Positions 30,885 through 40,757 of a stretch of DNA of 64,000 nucleotides are shown one piece after another. A program made the position numbers and the translations under genes. Numbering within the stretch: the first letter of the stretch is position 1; the number at the start of each line of letters is the position of its first letter. The stretch covers positions 3,361,001 to 3,425,000 of the forward strand of contig NC_015580.1 of the NCBI RefSeq assembly GCF_000253255.1, read 5' to 3'. The notes beneath the pieces were generated by a model. It did not search any database, had not been told where the DNA came from, and saw only the letters and a program-made list of their open reading frames with translations. The DNA is from Novosphingobium sp. PP1Y (lineage in GTDB: Bacteria > Pseudomonadota > Alphaproteobacteria > Sphingomonadales > Sphingomonadaceae).

Positions 30885-33800
30885 TCAGCCTCGCGAGATC
30901 GCCGCCAGCACCTCTTCAGCCCGATCGCTGGGCACGAAAATGCGCGTGGTGTACTGGATGACCTCGGTGAAGCAGCCGTGCGCCTTGAGCCAGTCGCGGT
31001 CGCCGGGGGCCGCCCCGCGCAATTCCAGGCGGCGGCTGTTGTTGACGAAGACCGAGGCCAGGCGAACACCGTCGAGCCCGGGGACGGGAACACCGCCTTC
31101 GCTTCGCGCGGCAGCTATCAGTTCGGCCGGCGTCAGGCGCACTGATGCGGCAAGGCCAAACTCGGCCTGAAGCTTCTCGACGGCGGCAGGCATGACGATC
31201 CGGCCGAGCAAAGCCTCGCCGGACCTGTCAGTAATCCTCCGGACCCGAACATCGTCCGATGGAAGCTTGTGCCAGACCGGCAGCAGGAGCCCGGTTGCCA
31301 AGCTGATGGTCTCAACGTCGAGTTGGACCGAGGCTGCCGTCACTTCGGCCTCCCACAATGTGCGGAACGCATCCTGCTCGATCGGCTGCCAGTGGGTGTC
31401 CTCTAAGGCATGCGCGGACAGGCGTTCGCTTCCTGTGGGCCGGACCAGTTGGCACATGGGCACCGGGCGCCCCTCGTCATCGGTGATGGACCAGGAGGGA
31501 ACGCGCAACGCGACCTTGCCCGAGCGGCCGTTGCGCAGCCAGGCAACGCCCTCGGTGCCTTCCCACATGCGCGTGAGCCGCGCCCATGACATGGTGCGCG
31601 GTTTGGTGTGAAGTTCGAGGCGCAGCAAACGTGTTTGCGCACCGGTGACGGGATCCGTGCGCAGGACCTGCTCGCCAAGCGGCTCAATCCGTTCGGCGAC
31701 AATGGTCTCGACGCCCAGATCGAGCGTGCCCGCCTCGCGCGCGGCATCGATACGGGCCTGGATGAGGCCGCCATATTCCTCGAAAATGGCATTCTGCGCT
31801 GCGATCCTGAGCGCCAGAATGCGATTGAGCCAGCGCTGGATCGGAGGCAGACGTTCGAGCAGGGCGCCGCTGTCTTCCTCGACCAGTTTGAGACCGGTCA
31901 TGTTCGTGAAGTCGGGAAGCGTCGTACTGGCAAGCTTGCCGGCGTGCAGCAGGTGATACCACTGGGTCAGGGCTTCGCGCGCATACGTACTTTCGAGGTT
32001 GTCGGCCGGATTGAAGAGGTTCTGCCCGCCGGTCTGGCGCTGGCCGCGCGTGAGAGCACCCAGGCTGTCGAGCCGCCGAGCGATGGTACTGATGAACCGT
32101 CGCTCGCCCTTGCAGTCGGTGGTAACGGGACGGAAGACTGGCGCACTGGCCTGGTTGGTGCGATGGGTACGCCCGAGCCCTTGAATGGCGCTTGCTGCTT
32201 TCCAGCCCGGTTCGAGCAGGAAATGAATACGGCGTTTCCCGGCGCTGCCGCAGCCGAGGTCCGTATGGTAAGAGCGCCCCGTCCCACCGGCATCGGAAAA
32301 TGCCAGGATCGGCTTGCGTCCGGCCATGAAGGCTTCGCTGTCGGCTTTGCGCGCGCCGGTGCTGCGCGATTCCAGTTTCTGGTTGCCGTGCGGATCGAGG
32401 ACGATGCGTTTTGTCCGGCCAGTCACTTCAGCGACCACATCTCTGCCAAAGTGGGCGATCAAGGCATCGAGCGCAGCGGGAATGGGCGGCATGCCGCACA
32501 GCTGCTCGATCAGATCGTCGCGCGCAGCTATAGCTTCGCGGCAAGGCACCGGCGCGCCCTGTTCGTCGACCATGAGCTCGGACCGCACGGTGCCATCGCT
32601 GGCCGTGAATACCCGCATCTGCCGGGTGGGAAAGGCATTCCTGAGGTAATCCACAAGCCCGTCCCTGGGCGATACATCCACGGCCAGATGCGCGCGTTCC
32701 TGCGCGGAGAGGCCTGACAGACGCCGCTCAAGGACAGCTTCCCCCGTCGTCACCAGTTGCACGACGGCGGCATGGCCGACCGCCACTTCGGCTTCGATCG
32801 CCCGGATCAGGCTCGGCATCTTCATCGACAGGAGCACCTGGCTGAAGAATCGCTGTTTGGCACTTTCGAAGCGGGAGAGTGCCGAACCCTTGACCTGCGC
32901 GTTCAGGGTATCGCCCGACATGCGATCGACGACGCCGGTGGCTTTCAGGGCCTCATCCAGGTGCCTGTGAATGATGCTCCAACTATCAGCATAGGCATCA
33001 TAGATCGCGATTTGGTCCGGCGTCAGCTTATGTTCGAGGGCCTCGTATTCAACGCCGGAAAAGCTGAGAGCCCGGGCGGTATAGAGCCCCATGGCCTTCA
33101 AATCGCGTGCGACAATTTCCATGGCGGCAATGCCGCCATCTTCCATCGCTGCCATGAACCCGGCCCGGTCGCGAAAGGCCGTGCCCGGCCCCCATAATCC
33201 GAGGCGCGCGGCGTAGCACAGGTTCGCCGGATCGGTAGCGCCGGTCGCGGAGACATAGAGTACCCGTGCCCGCGGCAGGGCATGCTGCAATCGGACGCCG
33301 GCAAGACCTTGCTCGGAGCCTTTGGCCGCGCCGAACTCGGTCTCGGTTCCCGCTGCATTGGCCAGGGCGTGCGCCTCGTCGAACACCAGCATGCCTTCGA
33401 AGCCCTCGCCCAGCCAGGCACGGATTTGCTGGAGCCGCGAGGCCTCGTCGTGCCGCGAGGAGCGCAGCGTCGCGTAAGTCAGGAACAGGATGCCGCTCGC
33501 CATCGCAATCGGCTGGCCGAGCGGGAAGGCATCAAGCGGCTGGATATCGATGGGAAGGCCGCCCAGCGCCGCCCAGTCGCGGCGGGCATCCTCGATGAGG
33601 CCGGAGGCGAGCGAGATCCACACCGCCTTGCGGCGTCCCCGGTTCCACTGGTCGAGGATCGCAGCGGCGACTTCGCGTCCCTTTCCGACACCGGTGCCAT
33701 CGCCAATGAAATACCCGGTGCGATAGACATGCCCATCCGCGGCTTCGGCCAGGTGATCGCCGGCCTCGTTGGGAATGAAGGTGCCAGGCAGATCGCGCTC

Positions 33801-35177
33801 GAACGCCTCGCCGGCCTGGATCACCGTTTCCAGTTGGGCATCGGAAAGCGCGGCAAGGGCGCGCGCCTGCAGCATGGGCCGATAGCAGGGGGCCGGCGGA
33901 AGGACCGAAGCCATGGCAAGCGATTCCACAAGCTGGTCGGGATGTGCAGCAGCTCCCGGGATTGCGATGCGGGAAAGCCGCCAGGGCACGTAGATGCCAA
34001 CGGGATCGCCCGTTGGCAGCGGCGTCTCGCGGACAGAATATTCGAGCGGTTTAGCCGCATCATCGACGCGTGGATCTCGCCGGGGCACGGTACGACGCGG
34101 CGATGCGAGCCCCGAGAACAAGGGCGAGGCGGAAGGCCGCGCCGCGGCACGCACTGGCGGTTGCGGCAGGGCCGCCGCAGGTGGCGGTGTCGGCGGGAGA
34201 TCGAACCGGGGCGGCAATGCCAGAACGACTGACAAGCCCTCTTCCAGCGAATGGACGGTGTGGCGCTCCACCGGCCCCGCCCAGCCCTTGTCGTAAACCA
34301 GCAAACGCACCGCGATGCTGGTGCCGTGTTTGGCGAAAGGACTGCCCAGGATCGTCAGTTCCACGCGCGGCGGCGCGGCTTCGGCCACTGCGGTGTAGCC
34401 CGCCGAGGCGCTGCCATCACAGGCGAAACCGGGCGGCATGATCGCCACGCAGCGTCCCCCATGAACGAGACGCAGAAGTGCCGAGCGCAGATGGCGCGCG
34501 CCGGCGTGCCGATCGTTGCCGCGCCCCTCGCTGCGGCTGAAAGGCGGGTTGATCAGAATGACCTCGGGTGAAATGCCAGCGGGCAGTTTGTCGTGAATGA
34601 ATTCAGCATCGTGCGTGGTAACCTCGCGGTCTAGCACCCTGCCCAGCAATGCAGCGCGGCCGGGATCGCGTTCGTTGAGCAGCAGCCGCGCACCGGCCTG
34701 TGCCGCATGGGCCGCGAGCATGCCTGTCCCCGCCGATGGTTCGAGCACGAGGTCCGACGGGACAATCCGCGCGGCTTGGGTGGCAAGCCAGGCCAGGGCT
34801 AGCGGTGTGCTGAACTGCTGCAGATCGATCTGGGTCTCGGACCGGTAGGTCTGTGTCGGCAAGCTCTTCTGGACAGCGAAAAGCGCAGCGAACACGGCAC
34901 GGGGATCATCACCATGCCGTGGCTCCCAGTCCTTGTGACGCAGCAGCAGGATCTGCCCGGTCTCGAGTGCATCATAGGCATCGCGCATCGACCAGACGCC
35001 ATTGGCATCCGTTGCGCCGAACGTCTCGGCCATCAGCTGCGTGAGATTTTTCCGGGAGACGGGCTGAGACCGTGACAGTCTATCGGCCAACACCCTGGCA
35101 ACGCTGAGCAGCTTGTCGGCCTTGGTGGTGCCGGCAGCGCCATGGGCCCCGGCGAGATTGAGAAGCGGCAGGTTCAT
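30885..35177 (-). CDS. Strawberry-notch-like helicase with N-terminal DNA-methylase-like domain
   Basis: The ATG at 35177 follows AAGGATCACC and gives 1,430 residues. The N-terminal 350 residues form a methyltransferase-like fold: LEPSAGTGMLAAHAAQAGARL as the AdoMet-binding motif and the catalytic-type NPPFSRSEGRGND. A proline-rich linker follows. The rest is a strawberry-notch superfamily II helicase: Walker A GDGTGVGKGRE, Walker B LVFDEAHALANAAG, SATGATDP, and motif VI IQGLGRTHRTNQASAPV. Such giant proteins are standard in large plasmids and integrative elements and are thought to act on incoming or replicating DNA. Whether it methylates DNA is not shown by the sequence. Confidence 0.9.
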   Translation of the reverse strand: MNLPLLNLAGAHGAAGTTKADKLLSVARVLADRLSRSQPVSRKNLTQLMAETFGATDANGVWSMRDAYDALETGQILLLRHKDWEPRHGDDPRAVFAALFAVQKSLPTQTYRSETQIDLQQFSTPLALAWLATQAARIVPSDLVLEPSAGTGMLAAHAAQAGARLLLNERDPGRAALLGRVLDREVTTHDAEFIHDKLPAGISPEVILINPPFSRSEGRGNDRHAGARHLRSALLRLVHGGRCVAIMPPGFACDGSASAGYTAVAEAAPPRVELTILGSPFAKHGTSIAVRLLVYDKGWAGPVERHTVHSLEEGLSVVLALPPRFDLPPTPPPAAALPQPPVRAAARPSASPLFSGLASPRRTVPRRDPRVDDAAKPLEYSVRETPLPTGDPVGIYVPWRLSRIAIPGAAAHPDQLVESLAMASVLPPAPCYRPMLQARALAALSDAQLETVIQAGEAFERDLPGTFIPNEAGDHLAEAADGHVYRTGYFIGDGTGVGKGREVAAAILDQWNRGRRKAVWISLASGLIEDARRDWAALGGLPIDIQPLDAFPLGQPIAMASGILFLTYATLRSSRHDEASRLQQIRAWLGEGFEGMLVFDEAHALANAAGTETEFGAAKGSEQGLAGVRLQHALPRARVLYVSATGATDPANLCYAARLGLWGPGTAFRDRAGFMAAMEDGGIAAMEIVARDLKAMGLYTARALSFSGVEYEALEHKLTPDQIAIYDAYADSWSIIHRHLDEALKATGVVDRMSGDTLNAQVKGSALSRFESAKQRFFSQVLLSMKMPSLIRAIEAEVAVGHAAVVQLVTTGEAVLERRLSGLSAQERAHLAVDVSPRDGLVDYLRNAFPTRQMRVFTASDGTVRSELMVDEQGAPVPCREAIAARDDLIEQLCGMPPIPAALDALIAHFGRDVVAEVTGRTKRIVLDPHGNQKLESRSTGARKADSEAFMAGRKPILAFSDAGGTGRSYHTDLGCGSAGKRRIHFLLEPGWKAASAIQGLGRTHRTNQASAPVFRPVTTDCKGERRFISTIARRLDSLGALTRGQRQTGGQNLFNPADNLESTYAREALTQWYHLLHAGKLASTTLPDFTNMTGLKLVEEDSGALLERLPPIQRWLNRILALRIAAQNAIFEEYGGLIQARIDAAREAGTLDLGVETIVAERIEPLGEQVLRTDPVTGAQTRLLRLELHTKPRTMSWARLTRMWEGTEGVAWLRNGRSGKVALRVPSWSITDDEGRPVPMCQLVRPTGSERLSAHALEDTHWQPIEQDAFRTLWEAEVTAASVQLDVETISLATGLLLPVWHKLPSDDVRVRRITDRSGEALLGRIVMPAAVEKLQAEFGLAASVRLTPAELIAAARSEGGVPVPGLDGVRLASVFVNNSRRLELRGAAPGDRDWLKAHGCFTEVIQYTTRIFVPSDRAEEVLAAISRG

Positions 35178-35267
35178 CGAGGTGATCCTTGGGTAAATCA
35201 GGCGGCTCTTCCGCCACCTTGCCCGTCCCTCCTTTCCCCCTCGGTCCGTGTGAGCGGGACGCAGGAA

Positions 35268-35299
35268 ACGGGGCCACGACATGATCGTCACGGCCCCGT
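35268..35299 (-). terminator. Nested hairpin between parB and the helicase gene
   Basis: ACGGGGCC (35268-35275) pairs with GGCCCCGT (35292-35299), with an inner ACGA/TCGT stem. It lies 19 bases past the parB stop. There is no long T-tract on the - strand, so it could attenuate or punctuate the operon. Confidence 0.5.
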
Positions 35300-35318
35300 G
35301 AGGAGGGTTCAGTCGAGT

Positions 35319-37391
35319 TCAGGCGGCTGCGGCGATCGGATCGCTGTCATCCTCGTCTGCCGTGTTCGGGTCCGTTTCCATGTCGCGACCGGTTTCCATC
35401 TCCGGCTCGGTACGCGCCACAGCGGTGTCGTTGTCGTCCGATGCCAGATCGGCGCCGGCCGCAGCATCGAGTGGCGCAAAGCGCATGGCATCGGGCAGCC
35501 AGGCCAAGGCTCGCTCCTTGATCTCGGTCTCGACCAGGATGTCGCCGGCAAACAGCTTCTCGGCCGACGCTGCAAGGTCGTGCTTCTTCGAGGCCCCGTA
35601 GCGCTGACGAAGTTCGCCGCCGCCAACTTCGTCAAACAGATCAAGGATCGCCGGCTTGGTGATGCGATCGAAGTAGGTGCGGGCCGTAGGCCGCCACCAG
35701 GCCGCGACATCGATATCCAGCTTCGTGCCCAGATGGTCGATAAAGGCACTGCCCGTTGCACCGCCTGGTACGGCGTCGATCGTGCGCGCTACCGCCCAGC
35801 CCAACCAGGCCGCGATGGCTTCCTCGGGCAGAGCGCAGAAAGCATCGTAGCGCATACGAACATCGTCGTGATCGCACCAACTGCGATCGAGGGCCCCCTC
35901 GATCCGTGCCCATTCCTCGCCCGCCTGCGTGCCGCTCTCGAAGTTGGCGACGCGGGGGCTTGGTACGCGGGCGCGCAAATCGCTGGCGAGTTCCATTCCG
36001 CTGTAGAGCCGGGTTGCCGCATCGGCCATGATGAAGGTCCCGAGATCGAGCGCGAAACGCGGATCGCTCGCGACATGAACCGCCAGCATCTCCGTCTTCA
36101 TCATGGCCAGTTCGTCGATGAGACGCTGGCTGTGCGCGGGCCTGGATGCGGCATCCGCCTGAGCGTCCTCACCATCCTCGTCCTCGCGGTCATGGCCCTC
36201 CAAATCATTGGCATCGCCGATCGGCTCATCGACCGGTGCGACGTAGAGCTGCTCGTGAACCCTGGGCTGGCCGTCGCGGCCAATCACCACATAGGCGAGC
36301 GACGACGCCTTCTGCGCGTCAGTGAGGATGGGGACCCGATTCTGGATCGCTTCGTATTCCGCCTCGAGCGCCTGGACGCGGGCTTCATCATCGGCGGTGT
36401 AACCCTCACCGTCCTCGTCGGCGGCCGTCTCTTCGATGGCCTCGATCTCGGACTGGATCGCCTCGCAGCGCGCTTCCTGCTCCTCGGTGAGCGGCGGCAG
36501 TTCGCCCTCGACATGGCGCAGGGCATAGGTCTCGGTGTAGGGTATGTGCGAAGCTGGAACCGCACGGATCTGGGCGTAGCCTTCACGTGTCCGGATCGCT
36601 TCAGCGGCGGCGGTAAGCTTTTCTTCTGCGAGGTGATCGAGGATATCGCCGTCGATCCACATCTCGCTTTCCTCGTCGGAAAAGAGATCGGCATCGATCC
36701 GGCCGCCAGAGGCAACGTAGGCTTCGCGGCCCACCAACAGCGACTTGGGGTCGCTCCCGCGATAGCCGCCCGAGGCAAGCTGGCGGCGGATTTCGCTGAG
36801 GTTGCTGCGGTAGTAGCCCTGCCCCAGTTGCTCGAATACCGAGGCCTGGCGTGCGGTATCCGACGTGCTGGCGTAGGCCATGGCAACATCGAGCGTGATC
36901 TCGCCTTCGCGCAGGGCTTCGAAGACCGGTTCGGCGAGGTTGGCTAGCCGCAGGCGGCCAAGCACGAAGCGTTCAGTGAGACCGAAACGCTTGGCGATGT
37001 CTGCGGGCGTCTTCTTCTCGGTCTCGATGATATCCTGGAACGCGCGGCAGGCATCGGCAGGCGACATCGAGAGTTTGAAGAAGTTCTCCGAGAGGCTGAT
37101 CTCGATGGCATCGTTGGCGTCGGCCACGACCAAGACCGGAAGCTCGGTATCGGTGGGCAAGTCGCCCTTTTCGATCGCGCGGTGAACGGCATCGAGACGG
37201 CGGCCACCGGCAGTGATCCGATAGTGGCCCTTCTTGCGCGTGACCGGAAGGCCAATAAGGTTCTGGATCACCCCGCGTTCCACGATGTTGGCCTCGAGCT
37301 GGGCATCGGCCTCGGGATCGCTTGTCTTGCGCACGTTGCTGGGCGACTTCGTCAGTTTTGAGGCCGGGACGAAGATGATGGGCTGGGACAT
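35319..37391 (-). CDS. Large ParB/Spo0J-family protein
   Basis: The ATG at 37391 follows CAGGAGAA and gives 690 residues, more than twice a chromosomal ParB. The N-terminal ParB nuclease-like domain has PIIFVPASKLTKSPSNVRK and KKGHYRITAGGRRLDAVHRA, then SLSENFFKLSMSPADACRAF. The helix-turn-helix follows (TPADIAKRFGLTERFVLGRLRLANLAEPV). The long C-terminal part has an acidic hinge (about 330-430) and a conserved helical block with LPEEAIAAWLGWAVARTID. The ParB core binds DNA and, in relatives, CTP. No parA lies beside it, so it may be a transcription or maintenance factor and not a partition protein. Confidence 0.9.
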   Translation of the reverse strand: MSQPIIFVPASKLTKSPSNVRKTSDPEADAQLEANIVERGVIQNLIGLPVTRKKGHYRITAGGRRLDAVHRAIEKGDLPTDTELPVLVVADANDAIEISLSENFFKLSMSPADACRAFQDIIETEKKTPADIAKRFGLTERFVLGRLRLANLAEPVFEALREGEITLDVAMAYASTSDTARQASVFEQLGQGYYRSNLSEIRRQLASGGYRGSDPKSLLVGREAYVASGGRIDADLFSDEESEMWIDGDILDHLAEEKLTAAAEAIRTREGYAQIRAVPASHIPYTETYALRHVEGELPPLTEEQEARCEAIQSEIEAIEETAADEDGEGYTADDEARVQALEAEYEAIQNRVPILTDAQKASSLAYVVIGRDGQPRVHEQLYVAPVDEPIGDANDLEGHDREDEDGEDAQADAASRPAHSQRLIDELAMMKTEMLAVHVASDPRFALDLGTFIMADAATRLYSGMELASDLRARVPSPRVANFESGTQAGEEWARIEGALDRSWCDHDDVRMRYDAFCALPEEAIAAWLGWAVARTIDAVPGGATGSAFIDHLGTKLDIDVAAWWRPTARTYFDRITKPAILDLFDEVGGGELRQRYGASKKHDLAASAEKLFAGDILVETEIKERALAWLPDAMRFAPLDAAAGADLASDDNDTAVARTEPEMETGRDMETDPNTADEDDSDPIAAAA

Positions 37392-37423
37392 GGATATTCT
37401 CCTGGCGGACGAGGCCCGACCAT

Positions 37424-38350
37424 TCAGGCCGCTTGCCGCGTCCCTTTCACCACTCCCTTCCTCCATGCGCGTAGCGCGTCATTCCAGTCGTTGAAGGGCG
37501 CAGGCGGCCAGATCGTCTCGATGGCGCGGCCTGGCACGACATGGGCCTCGCTGGCCTTGGCGGCACCGATGCGCCCAGCCCGGTCGGCGTCGGGCAGCAG
37601 GATCAGGCGGGTGACGGTTTCCGGCACGGCGACGTGAGGAAACCGTTCACTGCCAAGCGTTGCCCAGACAGGGAGACCCAGCAGGATCATGGCCGAAAGG
37701 GCCGATTCCACACCTTCGGCAAGGCCCAGCACTTCAGTCGCCGGCGCGAGGATGACAGCGCCTCGGCCCGGTTGGGCAAGAGAGCGGCGCGGATGGGCAA
37801 GGTCACGGGCGCGGCGCGGTTCCTGCGTGTCGAGGAATGTCCGCTGGAGCGCGACGAGGCGGTCATCTTCGTGGATTGCGGCGAGCATGGCGGGACGAAA
37901 CACAGCTAGCTTACCTCGCCCAAGCGGCGTTCGGGGGTGATACCGCAAGACAGGCGGCGTCTGCGGGATCGCGCGGCGGCGGAGGTAGGTCTGGGCGGGT
38001 GTTCCCGTGATCGGTAAGGCCTCGTCCCACAAGTCCTGTGCACGGCGTCGAAGCCAGGCCGGGCTGAGGGGCGAGCTGGGTGATCCGGCGAGCCTCTCGC
38101 CATCGGCAGGGATGCTCATGTCGAGACCCCGGATTGCCCGCATGACGTCGATGGTCTCGCAGCCTGCAAAGCATTTGAACAACAGGGCCTTCTTGCCGAC
38201 ACGAACAGACAGGCTGGGCGTGTGGTCATTGTGCGCCGGGCACCGACACATTCCGCCGCTCGGCGACCAGATCCCGCCAAGGCGTTTAACGAGATTGGCC
38301 GCCTCGCTTTCCAGATCTCGATAGGGGTGAAAGATGGACGATGTGGGCAT
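37424..38350 (-). CDS. CHC2 zinc-finger/Toprim domain protein
   Basis: From the ATG at 38350 (GAGGAG upstream) the protein is 308 residues. The N-terminal zinc-binding motif is CRCPAHNDHTPSLSVRVGKK followed by FKCFAGCETIDVM. The Toprim domain has LGLAEGVESALSAMILLG with the catalytic-type Glu and RLILLPDADRAGRIGA with the metal-binding Asp pair. It resembles primase-like proteins of phages and plasmids (DUF7146/Toprim), and could prime synthesis on transferred single-stranded DNA. The next gene (parB) begins 32 bases downstream. Confidence 0.85.
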   Translation of the reverse strand: MPTSSIFHPYRDLESEAANLVKRLGGIWSPSGGMCRCPAHNDHTPSLSVRVGKKALLFKCFAGCETIDVMRAIRGLDMSIPADGERLAGSPSSPLSPAWLRRRAQDLWDEALPITGTPAQTYLRRRAIPQTPPVLRYHPRTPLGRGKLAVFRPAMLAAIHEDDRLVALQRTFLDTQEPRRARDLAHPRRSLAQPGRGAVILAPATEVLGLAEGVESALSAMILLGLPVWATLGSERFPHVAVPETVTRLILLPDADRAGRIGAAKASEAHVVPGRAIETIWPPAPFNDWNDALRAWRKGVVKGTRQAA

Positions 38351-38584
38351 GGCTGCTCCTCGACAGGAACATGCCCTTCTCCTCACCTCCTCCTGCGCTT
38401 CACTGTCCGGTTCGCCAGCCGGTGAGTTCCTGCCGCAGGTTGGCCGACCTTGCAGCAGCCGTCGTTTTTACACCCAACTCGAGCGCCCGTGAAATACAAG
38501 CGCCCAGCAGGCCGATCGTGACCGACCTGCAGGGCTTCGGGGATTACTCGGACTTGCCGCGCCGATCTGTCGCTTGCCGGCAAT

Positions 38585-39715
38585 TCAGCGATAGGCCGGT
38601 GTCAGCGTCTTGCGCTCCTTGCGGGCAGGCTTTGCCTTGGGACCGTCCTCGGACACCGCAGCCCTACCACTCGATTTTCTGGATCGGCCCTTTGTCGCCT
38701 TGGCCGCAGCAGTTGCAGCGACTGGACCGGCTTCGGTGGCCTCGGATGCTTCGACCGGAGCCGGAGTTGCTGTGGCATCGGCCGAAGTGGGCTCCGCTGC
38801 CGGTTGCCTTGCCATGCGCCGTTTGGGAGCTGGCTTTTTGGCTGCGGCCTTCTTCGGCGTTTCGACTGCCTTTGCCGTCTCTGTCTGCGGTGTGGTCTTT
38901 ACCTCAGGTGCCGGTGCCGGGCTGGCGTTCGGAGTTTCCGGAAGTGCCGGGACGGCATCGGCAGCACTTACCTGTGCGGCATTGGCTGCGGCGCCCTTAA
39001 CGCGAGTTCGCCGGGCGGGCGCTTTCGGGGCAGCAGCGGTTTCCGCGCCGACAGCCTTCTTGGGCGAATCCGCCTTCTTCTTCGAGGTGTTCTTGCTTGG
39101 AGCTGCCTTCGCTTTGACCGGCTTGGCAACTTCTTCTTTAACTGCAGGTGCCGGTGCATCCGCGGGCTTGCTCCCTTCACCGACATCCTTGGAACTGGCA
39201 TGCATTCTGGTCGCCAAATCGCGACGAAGCTCGGCATAGGCCGGCGCGACCATTGGATAATCATCGGGCAGATTGAAACGAACTCTGTATTCGGACTCGG
39301 TCAGACCATGCTTGGTCAGGTGACGCCTCAGCATCTTGAATTTCTCGCCTGTGATCAGCGAGACGATGACATTCGGATCGGCCAGCGATTCCTCTATCGA
39401 CACCGCAGGTTTATTGGCAGCTAAAGCCTTTGGCGCGGGCTTGGGTGCCGAGGCTTTCGCTTTTGTGGCCTTTGCCGGTGCAGCCGGTGTTGCCGCAGGC
39501 TTTGTTTCAGGCGCAGGTGCGGCCTCGAGTTCCGCAACAATCTCGGCCTGCTTGCCTGTCAGCTTGACGGTTTCTCCAGCCTGAACTTCAAAGCCGGAAA
39601 TCGCCTTGAATACATCGCCCAGCAATGTCGGCAGTTCGGCAGCGCTGAGTTTGTTGTTGTTCACAAAGGCCGTGACCAGATCAAGCGAAGCACGGCGCGC
39701 GTCAAAGTCGTCCAT
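38585..39715 (-). CDS. MucR/Ros-like regulator with a long Ala/Pro/Lys-rich tail
   Basis: The ATG at 39715 gives 376 residues; ordinary MucR proteins are about 140-160. The N-terminus SLDLVTAFVNNNKLSAAELPTLL is typical. The DNA-binding block is VIVSLITGEKFKMLRRHLTKHGLTESEYRVRFNLPDDYPMVAPAY. The usual first zinc ligand, Cys in VCLEDG, is replaced by Ser (VSLITG), so zinc binding may be lost. A 60-residue Ala/Pro/Lys linker separates the two, and a 190-residue tail rich in Ala, Pro and Lys follows, like histone H1 tails. It may coat DNA and act as a silencer of the element. Confidence 0.8.
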   Translation of the reverse strand: MDDFDARRASLDLVTAFVNNNKLSAAELPTLLGDVFKAISGFEVQAGETVKLTGKQAEIVAELEAAPAPETKPAATPAAPAKATKAKASAPKPAPKALAANKPAVSIEESLADPNVIVSLITGEKFKMLRRHLTKHGLTESEYRVRFNLPDDYPMVAPAYAELRRDLATRMHASSKDVGEGSKPADAPAPAVKEEVAKPVKAKAAPSKNTSKKKADSPKKAVGAETAAAPKAPARRTRVKGAAANAAQVSAADAVPALPETPNASPAPAPEVKTTPQTETAKAVETPKKAAAKKPAPKRRMARQPAAEPTSADATATPAPVEASEATEAGPVAATAAAKATKGRSRKSSGRAAVSEDGPKAKPARKERKTLTPAYR

Positions 39716-39881
39716 AACTGTCCATCGGGAAATTTGGTGCAAGGGGCGGTGATCCCGTGCTGCCCCGCGTCACGTTGAATGTCAAATTGCGGCGTCCCTG
39801 GCCGCCATCAGTGCCAGAATTTTCGGGTTCGGCAATGCGGTATTTATGGAACGACGGAACGTAGACCGGTAACAGGAAGCC

Positions 39882-40757
39882 GTGAACACACTTCCTTTCA
39901 GTCAGATCGGGATCGTCGGAACCGGCAGGGTCGCACGAGCACTTGCGCTCGGTCTGCAAAACCATTCATCGGCGCCTCTCATGGTATGGGGACGCACACC
40001 TGCGAAGTGCTGCGAGGCGGTTGGACATCTTTCCCACGCCCAGGCTGTCAGTTCACTCTCCGATATCGTGGATGCTTGCGACGTCGTTGCCATCGCGGTT
40101 GCCGATGATGCGATCCCGGAAATCGTTCGCGCGATCACCGAGGCCGGGGCGCTGAGCCAAGCCCCGCTCGTCTTCCATGTCAGCGGCGGAAGCGGGACAG
40201 CGGTGCTTGAACCTCTGCGCCAAATGGGCGCGCAGACGGCGGCGATCCATCCTGCCATGACATTCACGGGCGACCCGAAACTTGAGTTGGAACGCATGGC
40301 CGGCTCGCGCTTTGCGGTCACCGGATCAAGCCCGGAAAGCTCCCAAATTGCGCAATCCATCGTGGAAGCGCTGGGCGGAATTTCCGTCGAGGTCCCGGAA
40401 GCTCATCGCGCTCTTTATCATGCCGCGCTGTGCCACGCCGCGAACCATCTCGTTACCTTGTTCGCCGGTGCGTCCCATGCTCTGCGCGCCGCAGGTGTAG
40501 AAGATCCTGCAGGTCTGCTTGCGCCACTGGCATGCGCAGCCCTGGAAAACAGCATCGCAAATGGATTTGACGCGCTATCGGGACCCGTATTGCGTGGAGA
40601 TACGGAGACTATCCGTCGCCACCTCGCGGCACTGGAAGGCGATTGCCCCGAATTGCTCCCCACCTATCGCGCCATGGCGCTCGCCACTGTCGAAGAACTC
40701 GAACGCCGCGGCGACGCGTTCGACCGATCTAATTTGCTCAACCTTCTCTGCAAATAG
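39882..40757 (+). CDS. DUF2520 Rossmann-fold NADP-binding protein
   Basis: A GTG start at 39882 after AGGAAG gives 291 residues. The N-terminus FSQIGIVGTGRVARALALGL is a dinucleotide-binding GxGxxx motif. The middle (DVVAIAVADDAIPEIVRAI, PLVFHVSGGSGTAVLEPLR, AAIHPAMTFTG) and the helical C-terminal dimerisation domain (HAALCHAANHLVTLFAGASHAL) match DUF2520 proteins related to pyrroline-5-carboxylate and ketopantoate reductases. It probably reduces a small metabolite with NAD(P)H. It points away from mucR and towards the defence block. Its presence as a single metabolic gene here is unexplained. Confidence 0.82.
   Translation: MNTLPFSQIGIVGTGRVARALALGLQNHSSAPLMVWGRTPAKCCEAVGHLSHAQAVSSLSDIVDACDVVAIAVADDAIPEIVRAITEAGALSQAPLVFHVSGGSGTAVLEPLRQMGAQTAAIHPAMTFTGDPKLELERMAGSRFAVTGSSPESSQIAQSIVEALGGISVEVPEAHRALYHAALCHAANHLVTLFAGASHALRAAGVEDPAGLLAPLACAALENSIANGFDALSGPVLRGDTETIRRHLAALEGDCPELLPTYRAMALATVEELERRGDAFDRSNLLNLLCK

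Noticed and set aside
31608..32717. Plus-strand frame of 369 codons opposite the strawberry-notch helicase
   Set aside because: No start signal or domain; it lies entirely within the helicase gene.
35142..36947. Plus-strand frame of 601 codons opposite parB
   Set aside because: Shadow frame of the GC-rich parB gene; the ParB domains on the minus strand are unmistakable.
38383..38583. Small minus-strand frame (66 codons) between mucR and the Toprim gene
   Set aside because: It needs a TTG start without a ribosome-binding site and the product has no recognisable pattern.
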